Shown in pieces: positions 1-6,002 of a DNA stretch of 64,000 bases. Position numbers and translations under genes: made by a program. Position 1 is the stretch's first letter, and the number at the start of each line of letters is the position of its first letter. The notes under the pieces are model-generated. The model did not search any database. It saw only the letters and a program-made list of their open reading frames with translations, and was not told the origin of the DNA. Source of the DNA: Flavobacteriaceae bacterium (lineage in GTDB: Bacteria; Bacteroidota; Bacteroidia; Flavobacteriales; Flavobacteriaceae); NCBI GenBank assembly GCA_947373225.1, contig CANBWX010000004.1, positions 1-64,000 on the forward strand, read 5' to 3'.

Positions 1-1
1 T

Positions 2-115
2 TCAAGAACCTTTAGAATATCGTTAACATACAATTTTGGAAATCAAAAAATAGAAAAAGAAAACACCGAAATCCAGACCGAAAAAGTAAAACAAGCAGGC
101 GGAATAATGAAATAA
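2..115 (+). CDS. C-terminal end of an outer-membrane beta-barrel protein (partial)
   Basis: Only the last 37 codons are in the window, read in frame 2 and ending at a TAA. The segment SRTFRISLTYNFGNQK looks like the last beta strand of a Bacteroidota outer-membrane barrel (alternating residues, closing aromatic F-G), followed by a short charged tail of about 20 residues. TonB-dependent receptors and OMP_b-brl families often end this way. The exact family cannot be told from so little sequence. The next gene, rplU, has its own promoter, so this gene is probably a separate transcription unit. Confidence 0.55.
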   Translation, partial: SRTFRISLTYNFGNQKIEKENTEIQTEKVKQAGGIMK

Positions 116-145
116 TTGAGTTTAAAATATTTTTTAATCAGAAGA

Positions 146-175
146 TTGCAGATATGTAAATTATATGTATATTTG
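146..175 (+). promoter_or_regulatory. Bacteroidota-type promoter of rplU-rpmA
   Basis: TTG at 146-148 and TATATTTG at 168-175 are separated by 19 bases. This matches the established Bacteroidota consensus (TTTG-N19-TAnnTTTG). Transcription should start near 180, giving a leader of about 25 bases before the rplU ATG at 205. Confidence 0.75.
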
Positions 176-204
176 CAACCTTAAAAATTTATAAACAATT
201 TGTT

Positions 205-624
205 ATGTACGCAATCGTAGAGATAGCAGGGCAACAATTTAAAGTAAGCAAAGACTTAAAGGTTTATGTTCACCGTTTGACTAATGAAGAAGGATCAAAA
301 GTTTCTTTTGATAAAGTTCTTTTATTAGACGACAATGGCACAATCACTTTAGGCGCCCCAGCTATAGAAGGTGCTTCAGTAGAAGCTAAAGTGTTACAAC
401 ACTTAAAAGGAGACAAAGTTATCATTTTCAAAAAGAAAAGAAGAAAAGGATACAAAAAGAGAAACGGTCACAGACAGTATCTTACTCAAATTGTAATTGA
501 AGGTATTACTGCATCAGGTGCTAAAATAGCAGCTCCTAAAAAAGCAGCAGCTGAAGAAGTTGTGGAAGCAGCTCCAAAGGTAAAAAAAGCCCCTAAAGCT
601 AAAAAAGAAGACACACAAGAATAA
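205..624 (+). CDS. rplU: 50S ribosomal protein L21
   Basis: L21 is a structural protein of the large ribosomal subunit that binds 23S rRNA. The start MYAIVEIAGQQFKV and the basic segment KKKRRKGYKKRNGHRQ are diagnostic of the family. The L21 core occupies about residues 1-103. The remaining 35 residues are a lysine/alanine/glutamate-rich tail, which makes the protein longer (139 aa) than the roughly 103 aa of E. coli L21; such low-complexity tails are common in Bacteroidota ribosomal proteins. It is followed after 23 bases by rpmA, the usual partner, so the two are one operon behind the promoter at 146-175. Confidence 0.97.
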   Translation: MYAIVEIAGQQFKVSKDLKVYVHRLTNEEGSKVSFDKVLLLDDNGTITLGAPAIEGASVEAKVLQHLKGDKVIIFKKKRRKGYKKRNGHRQYLTQIVIEGITASGAKIAAPKKAAAEEVVEAAPKVKKAPKAKKEDTQE

Positions 625-647
625 TAACAAAATAAAACTAATACGTC

Positions 648-914
648 ATGGCTCACAAGAAAGGTGTCGGTAGTTCCAAGAATGGTAGAGAATCAGAATC
701 AAAACGTTTAGGCGTTAAGATTTTTGGTGGACAAGCTGCTATTGCAGGGAACATCATCGTAAGACAAAGAGGTTCAAAACATAATCCAGGTGAAAACGTT
801 TACATTAGTAAAGATCACACCCTACACGCAAGAGTAGATGGAGTTGTTTTCTTCCAAAAGAAAAGAGATAATAAATCGTATGTATCTATACTTCCATTTG
901 AAGTTGAAGCATAA
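648..914 (+). CDS. rpmA: 50S ribosomal protein L27
   Basis: L27 lies near the peptidyl-transferase centre of the 50S subunit. The N-terminus [19 protein letters not shown] and the GGQ segment soon after it are typical, as is the length of 88 aa. There is no N-terminal propeptide of the kind cleaved in Firmicutes, so the mature N-terminus should be produced by Met removal only. It is the last gene of the rplU-rpmA operon and is followed 20 bases later by a strong intrinsic terminator. Confidence 0.98.
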   Translation: MAHKKGVGSSKNGRESESKRLGVKIFGGQAAIAGNIIVRQRGSKHNPGENVYISKDHTLHARVDGVVFFQKKRDNKSYVSILPFEVEA

Positions 915-933
915 TTGATTTACTCAATTTATT

Positions 934-967
934 AAAAAACCCGTTTCGAAAGAAACGGGTTTTTTTG
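934..967 (+). terminator. Intrinsic terminator after rpmA
   Basis: An 8-bp GC-rich stem (CCCGTTTC at 940-947 with GAAACGGG at 952-959) closes a GAAA loop and is flanked by A and T tracts. It ends in a run of seven T. The flanking A run makes it able to work on both strands, but no minus-strand gene ends here directly. Confidence 0.9.
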
Positions 968-970
968 TTT

Positions 971-1018
971 CCTCACTCGCCAACTCTCTCCAAAGGAGAG
1001 GGAGTCGAGAGGTGAAAG
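971..1018. repeat. Dispersed hairpin repeat (CTCTCC...GGAGAG type), copy 1
   Basis: The stretch forms an imperfect hairpin around CTCTCTCC-AAA-GGAGAGGG with outer arms CCTC and GAGG, ending in GAGGTGAAAG. A related element occurs at 33080-33113 (CTCTCCCAATGAGAGAG then GTGAGGTGAAAA). Repeats with these words are common between genes in Bacteroidota genomes as far as I recall. No coding function is visible. Confidence 0.5.
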
Positions 1019-1052
1019 TCTTTATGGGATGACTATTTAATCTTTTTTAATT

Positions 1053-1964
1053 TTAAAATAAACCTTCTATAGACAAATATCTTTCGCCTGTGTCATAGTT
1101 AAATGTTAGTACAACGGCTCCGTCCGGAATTGCTTCTAGCTTTTTGGCCACAGCCGCCAATGAAGCTCCAGTTGAAATCCCTACAAGAATCCCTTCTTCT
1201 TTAGCTATTCTTCTAGCGAATTCAAAAGAATCATCTTTGCTTACTTGAATCACTTCGTCAATTAATTCACTACGGAAAATAGAAGGAATAAAACCTGCTC
1301 CAATTCCTTGTAATGGATGAGGTCCTGGATTTCCACCGCTTAATACTGGAGATAATTCTGGTTCTACGGCAATTACTTTTAGATTAGGGAATTTAGCTTT
1401 CAAAACTTTTGCGATTCCTGTAATATGTCCGCCAGTTCCAACGCCAGTAATTACGTAATCTAATCCATTAGGAAAATCGGCAAGAATTTCTTGAGCTGTA
1501 GTTCTTTCGTGAACTTCAACATTGGCGGGATTGTCAAACTGTCTTGGAGACCAAGCATTAGGTGTTTCTAAAACTAATTCGGCAGCTTTTTCGATAGCAC
1601 CTTTCATTCCTTTTTCGCGAGGAGTAAGCACAAATTCAGCACCATAAATTTCCATTAATTTTCTGCGTTCGACACTCATCGATTCTGGCATTACCAGAAT
1701 AACTTTGTATCCTTTTACGGCTGCCACTAATGCGATTCCGATTCCTGTATTTCCAGAAGTTGGCTCAATGATTACGCTATTCGTATTCAATAATCCTTTG
1801 CTTTCGGCATCTTCTATCATTGCCAAAGCAATTCTGTCTTTGATACTATTTCCTGGATTCGATTTTTCTAATTTAATCCAAACTTCTTTCTTGTTGCCAA
1901 ACAACTTATTGATTTGTACCACTGGTGTGTTTCCAATGGTTTCTAAAATGCTTTTTGCTCTCAT
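1053..1964 (-). CDS. cysK: Cysteine synthase (O-acetylserine sulfhydrylase)
   Basis: This PLP enzyme makes L-cysteine from O-acetylserine and sulfide. The PLP lysine is K42 in the motif NPGNSIKDR, and the substrate-binding loop TSGNTG is at residues 69-74. The glycine-rich phosphate loop GVGTGGH is present further on. At 303 aa it has the usual family length and lacks the CBS domains of cystathionine beta-synthase. CysK and CysM are hard to separate by eye. It lies downstream of ahcY on the same strand, but a 368-bp spacer with two terminator-like hairpins separates them, so they are likely separate transcripts despite the shared sulfur metabolism. Confidence 0.93.
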   Translation of the reverse strand: MRAKSILETIGNTPVVQINKLFGNKKEVWIKLEKSNPGNSIKDRIALAMIEDAESKGLLNTNSVIIEPTSGNTGIGIALVAAVKGYKVILVMPESMSVERRKLMEIYGAEFVLTPREKGMKGAIEKAAELVLETPNAWSPRQFDNPANVEVHERTTAQEILADFPNGLDYVITGVGTGGHITGIAKVLKAKFPNLKVIAVEPELSPVLSGGNPGPHPLQGIGAGFIPSIFRSELIDEVIQVSKDDSFEFARRIAKEEGILVGISTGASLAAVAKKLEAIPDGAVVLTFNYDTGERYLSIEGLF

Positions 1965-2100
1965 TTTTGTTTTATGTTATGATTCTAATAGTTCGATTTG
2001 TAATTTGCTTTTTTTAGCAATGCTAATTTACGTAAAAATATAGCACGGATTAAATTGGTTTGAAAACAATTTTTTAAACCGGGATTGTTTTGAGTTTAAT

Positions 2101-2135
2101 AAAAAGCTCCTAGCCTTCAAAAGGCTAGGAGCTTT
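2101..2135 (-). terminator. Strong hairpin with U-tract on the minus strand
   Basis: A 15-bp perfect stem (2103-2117 with 2121-2135, loop CAA) is followed on the minus strand by a run of T. It looks like an intrinsic terminator that would stop read-through from ahcY before cysK. It stands 200 bases beyond the ahcY stop, behind another hairpin, so it may be a second-line terminator or belong to the repeat element next to it. Confidence 0.65.
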
Positions 2136-2161
2136 GATACGATAGTGTTTCTTTTATATTT

Positions 2162-2260
2162 GCGTGAGGGATAGTAGTGGAAATCCTTTTATGCAGCTTA
2201 GCGGAATAAAAGATTGCAACGAATAGCCCGACCCGAAGTTTTTACGGAGGGCCACGCCCA
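2162..2260 (+). repeat. Structured intergenic repeat, copy 1
   Basis: The head GGATAGTAGTGGAAATCC (from 2169) is followed by a hairpin core (CTTTT...AATAAAAG, about 2185-2212) and a tail GCAACGAATAGCCCGACC (2216-2233). GGG at 2168-2170 can pair with CCC at 2227-2229, and GCGTG at 2162-2166 with CACGC at 2253-2257. Two further copies with the same head-core-tail order are at 3803-3873 and 14821-14907, both on the minus strand. Confidence 0.65.
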
Positions 2261-2265
2261 AAAAC

Positions 2266-2296
2266 AAAAAACCCTCACATTGCTGCAAGGGTTTCT
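2266..2296 (-). terminator. Intrinsic terminator of ahcY
   Basis: On the minus strand, AAACCCT and AGGGTTT form a 7-bp stem with a 12-base loop, followed by a T run. It starts about 37 bases after the ahcY stop codon. Confidence 0.6.
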
Positions 2297-2332
2297 AATT
2301 ATCTAGAAATCTAAATTTCTAAGAAATCTTGA

Positions 2333-3649
2333 TTAATATCTGTAATATTCTGGTTTAAATGGTCCTTCAACGGGAACACCAATATAATCCGCTTGGTCAA
2401 CACGAAGAGTTTCTAATTCAACTCCTAGTTTAGCTAAGTGCAACATAGCCACTTTTTCATCTAAATGTTTAGGTAACATGTACACGTCATTGTTGTATGC
2501 CGCGCTGTTTTTCCATAATTCGATTTGAGCTAAAGTTTGGTTGGTGAATGAGTTACTCATTACGAAACTTGGGTGACCTGTAGCACAACCCAGGTTTACC
2601 AAACGACCTTCGGCAAGGATAAGAATATCTTTTCCAGCGATAGTATATTTGTCTACTTGTGGTTTGATTTCGATTTTTGATGCACCGTGGTTTTTGTTCA
2701 ACCAAGCCATGTCAATTTCGTTATCAAAATGCCCGATGTTACAAACGATAGTTTTGTCTTTCATTTGTTCGAAATGAGAACCTAAAACAATGTCTTTATT
2801 TCCAGTAGTTGTAATGATAATATCGGCAGTTGTAATAACAGTGTCTAATTTTTTAACTTCAAAACCGTCCATTGCAGCTTGCAAAGCACAAATTGGGTCA
2901 ATTTCAGTAACTGTTACGATAGAACCAGCACCTCTAAAAGAAGCAGCAGTTCCTTTTCCAACATCACCGTAACCACAAACGATTACTCTTTTTCCAGCCA
3001 ACATAATATCGGTAGCACGACGAACAGCATCTACAGCCGATTCTTTACAACCGTATTTGTTGTCAAATTTCGATTTAGTAACCGAGTCATTTACGTTGAT
3101 AGCAGGCATTGGTAACGTCCCCGCTTTTACTCTTTCGTAAAGTCTATGAACACCAGTTGTAGTTTCTTCGCTCAATCCTTTGATTCCAGCAACTAATTCT
3201 GGAAAACGGTCAATAACCATATTCGTCAAATCGCCACCGTCATCAAGAATCATATTCAATGGTTTTCTGTCTTCGCCAAAGAACAAAGTTTGCTCGATAC
3301 ACCAGTCAAAATCAGGTTCATTTAAACCTTTCCAAGCATAAACCTGAATTCCAGCAGCAGCAATCGCAGCAGCAGCTTGATCTTGAGTAGAGAAAATATT
3401 ACAAGAACTCCAAGTAACTTCTGCGCCAAGAGCAATTAAAGTTTCAATCAAAACCGCAGTTTGTATTGTCATGTGTAAACATCCAGCAATACGAGCACCA
3501 GCAAGAGGTTGTTCGTTTTTGTATTCCGCACGAAGCGCCATTAAACCTGGCATTTCGGCTTCAGCCAATTCAATTTCTTTTCTTCCCCAAGCCGCTAGAG
3601 AAATGTCTTTTACTTTGAAAGCCACATAAGGCATAGTCGTTGTACTCAT
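2333..3649 (-). CDS. ahcY: Adenosylhomocysteinase (SAH hydrolase)
   Basis: This NAD-dependent enzyme splits S-adenosylhomocysteine into adenosine and homocysteine, removing the product inhibitor of methyltransferases. The NAD-binding loop [10 protein letters not shown] is clear. The catalytic and substrate segments [10 protein letters not shown] and the C-terminal PFKPEYYRY, which closes the NAD site of the neighbouring subunit, are present. At 438 aa it is full length. The start [19 protein letters not shown] fits the family. A promoter-like TAAATTTG lies on the minus strand at 3680-3687, about 30 bases upstream of the start. Confidence 0.97.
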   Translation of the reverse strand: MSTTTMPYVAFKVKDISLAAWGRKEIELAEAEMPGLMALRAEYKNEQPLAGARIAGCLHMTIQTAVLIETLIALGAEVTWSSCNIFSTQDQAAAAIAAAGIQVYAWKGLNEPDFDWCIEQTLFFGEDRKPLNMILDDGGDLTNMVIDRFPELVAGIKGLSEETTTGVHRLYERVKAGTLPMPAINVNDSVTKSKFDNKYGCKESAVDAVRRATDIMLAGKRVIVCGYGDVGKGTAASFRGAGSIVTVTEIDPICALQAAMDGFEVKKLDTVITTADIIITTTGNKDIVLGSHFEQMKDKTIVCNIGHFDNEIDMAWLNKNHGASKIEIKPQVDKYTIAGKDILILAEGRLVNLGCATGHPSFVMSNSFTNQTLAQIELWKNSAAYNNDVYMLPKHLDEKVAMLHLAKLGVELETLRVDQADYIGVPVEGPFKPEYYRY

Positions 3650-3802
3650 TTATAGTATATTTGTATTGTAAATTTTTTGCAAATTTACGCAATAACTTAT
3701 AATTTAAAAAGTATTCGGAAACATTTATGAATTGTTTAATCCTCTAATCTTCTGAATTATAATGAAATATTTTTAATGTCACCCTGAGTAAAATCGAAGG
3801 GA

Positions 3803-3873
3803 GGAGCTAATCCCGCTATCCGTTATAATCTCCCGAAGAAAAATCGGGAGGATTTCCACTACTATCGGGGCTA
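3803..3873 (-). repeat. Structured intergenic repeat, copy 2
   Basis: Read on the minus strand: head AGCCCCGATAGTAGTGGAAA, core hairpin CTCCCGA/TCGGGAG (3830-3836 with 3844-3850), tail AACGGATAGCGGGATTAGC. Head and tail can pair: CCCG at 3812-3815 with CGGG at 3866-3869, and AGC at 3805-3807 with GCT at 3870-3872. The word CACCCTGAGTAAAATCGAAG, another frequent Bacteroidota intergenic word as far as I recall, abuts it at 3780-3799. Confidence 0.7.
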
Positions 3874-3897
3874 AAAATCAGTAGTAATTAGGAACCT

Positions 3898-3930
3898 CAT
3901 AATTCATAATTTATAATTCATAATTAATTT
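3898..3930 (+). repeat. AT-rich word repeat upstream of the phosphopantetheinyl transferase
   Basis: The words ATTCATAATT and TTATAATT are repeated directly before the start codon. A near copy stands at 8489-8520, directly before the TPP riboswitch. It may supply promoter-like sequence, but a clean TAnnTTTG box is not present in this copy. Confidence 0.4.
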
Positions 3931-3932
3931 AA

Positions 3933-4568
3933 ATGCCATTATTCAAAACCATAAACTTCAATCCTTCAACACAAATCCTTGTTTGGAAAATAACCGAATC
4001 CTACGAGGAGTTATTTCACGATGTACAACTGAGCGAGAAAAGTCTGCAGCGATTACACGGTATGAAATCCGAATTGCATCAACGTGGTTTTCTCAGCGTT
4101 CGAAAATTATTACAAGAAGCCGGATACAATGATTTCGATTTGTATTATGATGAATCAGGAAAACCGTATCTTCAAAACGGGAAATTCATTTCCATCTCGC
4201 ATTCCTTTCGCTTTTCAACGATAATAATCAGCGATCAAAAAGCAGGAATAGACATCGAAATGCAAAGAGAAAAAATCCTGAAAATCGCCGATAAATTTGT
4301 AAACAACAAAGAATTACAACGATTACAAAGTTTTGACAATCAAGATTACATAAAAAAACTAACAACGAAATGGGGCGCGAAAGAAGCCGTTTTTAAAATC
4401 CGAAACGAAAAAGGAATCAGTTTCAAACATCATATTCAGGTGAGTCCATTTGAAATTGTAGACAAAAAAACAACCGCAATTCTAGAAATCGAAAACACAA
4501 AACAACAATTTTCCATCTATTTCGAGGAAGTTGAAGATTTTATTTTGGTCTATACTTTCGAAAATTAA
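3933..4568 (+). CDS. 4'-phosphopantetheinyl transferase (Sfp-type)
   Basis: It should transfer the phosphopantetheine arm of coenzyme A to a serine of an acyl or peptidyl carrier protein. The two signatures are present: GIDIE at residues 105-109 (magnesium-binding Asp and Glu) and KWGAKEAVFK around 146-155 (W-x-x-K-E). The length of 211 aa is typical of the Sfp/AcpT class rather than the 120-aa AcpS class, so it may serve either fatty acid synthesis or a secondary pathway. No carrier protein gene is adjacent. It is followed by GGGP synthase, separated by a large hairpin at 4580-4637. Confidence 0.88.
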   Translation: MPLFKTINFNPSTQILVWKITESYEELFHDVQLSEKSLQRLHGMKSELHQRGFLSVRKLLQEAGYNDFDLYYDESGKPYLQNGKFISISHSFRFSTIIISDQKAGIDIEMQREKILKIADKFVNNKELQRLQSFDNQDYIKKLTTKWGAKEAVFKIRNEKGISFKHHIQVSPFEIVDKKTTAILEIENTKQQFSIYFEEVEDFILVYTFEN

Positions 4569-4579
4569 AAAAAATATAA

Positions 4580-4637
4580 ACCGCAAATTCGCGAATTTTT
4601 ATTGCAATTTTTAAAAAATAATTTGCGAATTTGCGGT
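4580..4637. repeat. Long inverted repeat in the leader of the GGGP synthase gene
   Basis: ACCGCAAATTCGC at 4580-4592 is perfectly complementary to GCGAATTTGCGGT at 4625-4637. The stem can extend to 17 bp with one G-T pair, enclosing a 24-base AT-rich loop. The 3' arm ends only 10 bases before the ATG at 4648, so in RNA it could block or expose the start region. It could also act as a weak terminator for the gene before it, although no clean T tract follows. Confidence 0.6.
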
Positions 4638-4647
4638 CAAATTAATT

Positions 4648-5361
4648 ATGACAAATATTTACAATAACATTCTCCAATCAAAAGTCAATAACGAGAAATT
4701 GCTCGCCATTCTCCTCGATCCCGACAAAATCGATTTGGATAATGTTGAAGTTCTTGTCGGAAAAATAAACCAATCGCGGGCAACCCATATTTTCATTGGC
4801 GGAAGCCAAGTCGAAAACAACATTCTTGACGAATTGATTCTGAGAATTAAACAAAATTGCGATTTGCCCATTGTTCTGTTTCCCGGAAATCCATCCCAAA
4901 TTTCAGATAAAGCCGATGCTATTTTGTTTCTGTCTTTAATCTCGGGTAGAAATCCGGATTTTCTGATCGAACACCAAGTAAAAGCAGCTCCTATTTTAAA
5001 GAAAACCCAACTCGAAATCATTTCTACAGGATATATTCTCATAGAAAGCGGCTCTGAAACTGCCGTAGAACGCGTAAGCAAAACATCACCTTTGGATAGA
5101 AATAATCTCAAATTGGCATTGGCAACTGCTCAAGCGGGCGAAATGTTAGGCAACAAACTCATATATCTCGAAGCAGGAAGTGGGGCAAAACAGGCTGTTC
5201 CTTTCGAAATGATTCAAATAGTTTCTAAAAATATCGAAATTCCGTTGCTAGTTGGAGGAGGAATTATAGATTTGCAAGGAATTCAAAACGCATATAATTC
5301 CGGTGCCGATTTGGTAGTAATTGGAACAGCTTTTGAAAATGATTTAAATTTTTTTAATTAA
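4648..5361 (+). CDS. Geranylgeranylglyceryl/heptaprenylglyceryl phosphate synthase (PcrB/GGGPS family)
   Basis: The family joins a polyprenyl diphosphate to sn-glycerol-1-phosphate, the first ether bond of archaeal-type lipids. The TIM-barrel signatures are present: DPDK at residues 24-27, FIGGS near 49-53, YLEAGSG at 173-179, VGGGI at 202-206 and GTAFEND at 226-232. Bacteroidota members of this family, including one from F. johnsoniae, are known and belong to the GGGPS group, but the final lipid is not known to me. It is 237 aa, full length. It lies 8 bases before the PnuC-type transporter gene, so co-transcription is likely. Confidence 0.87.
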   Translation: MTNIYNNILQSKVNNEKLLAILLDPDKIDLDNVEVLVGKINQSRATHIFIGGSQVENNILDELILRIKQNCDLPIVLFPGNPSQISDKADAILFLSLISGRNPDFLIEHQVKAAPILKKTQLEIISTGYILIESGSETAVERVSKTSPLDRNNLKLALATAQAGEMLGNKLIYLEAGSGAKQAVPFEMIQIVSKNIEIPLLVGGGIIDLQGIQNAYNSGADLVVIGTAFENDLNFFN

Positions 5362-5369
5362 AATAACGA

Positions 5370-6002
5370 ATGATAGAATACTTATTCTCACAATATTCGA
5401 CTTATTCATCGCTTAATATTTTTCTGGAAATTACCGCTGTGTTTTTTGGATTATTCAGTGTTTGGTACGCCAAGAAAGATGACATATTAGTATTTCCAAC
5501 AGGATTAGTCAGTACTTTTATCTATGCCTATTTGCTTTGGCAGTGGAATTTGTTGGGAGATTCAATGATCAATGTGTATTATTTTGTCATGAGTATTTAT
5601 GGTTGGTATCATTGGACGCGAAAAAATGGAGATGTAGATGAATTTCCAATTTCGATTATGACGAATAAAGAAAAAGTAATGGCTATTATTATTTTTATTG
5701 CAACGCTGTTTTTTGTGATTATTGTGTATCTTTATTTTAATAAATTTACAAGTTGGTATTCCTATTTAGACACCATTTTGACAGCAATATTTTTCGTGGG
5801 AATGTGGTTAATGGCAAAAAGGAAAATCGAGAATTGGATTTTTTGGATTTTGGGAGATTTGCTTTCGATACCACTTTATTTTGCAAAAGGTTATACTTTT
5901 ACTAGTTTACAATATTTAGTATTTACAATTATTGCCGTTTATGGCTATTTAGAATGGAAGAAAATCTTAAACAACTCCGAAACATTGGTAGTTCAAAAAT
6001 AA
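5370..6002 (+). CDS. pnuC: PnuC-family vitamin transporter (nicotinamide riboside, or thiamin as PnuT)
   Basis: It is a 210-aa inner-membrane protein with about seven hydrophobic helices. The conserved block YYFVMSIYGWYHW is typical of PnuC-type facilitators, which trap their vitamin by phosphorylation in the cytoplasm. The downstream gene overlaps it by 49 bases and starts with a NadR-like P-loop kinase domain, which supports nicotinamide riboside as the substrate. However, a TPP riboswitch and TonB receptor follow only 2.5 kb downstream, and Bacteroidota also carry thiamin-specific PnuT members, so thiamin remains possible. It sits 8 bases after the GGGP synthase gene. Confidence 0.82.
   Translation: MIEYLFSQYSTYSSLNIFLEITAVFFGLFSVWYAKKDDILVFPTGLVSTFIYAYLLWQWNLLGDSMINVYYFVMSIYGWYHWTRKNGDVDEFPISIMTNKEKVMAIIIFIATLFFVIIVYLYFNKFTSWYSYLDTILTAIFFVGMWLMAKRKIENWIFWILGDLLSIPLYFAKGYTFTSLQYLVFTIIAVYGYLEWKKILNNSETLVVQK

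Noticed and set aside
4659-5111. 150-codon minus-strand frame inside the GGGP synthase gene
   Set aside because: The plus-strand gene has clear family motifs throughout; the opposite frame has no recognisable domain and is a composition shadow.
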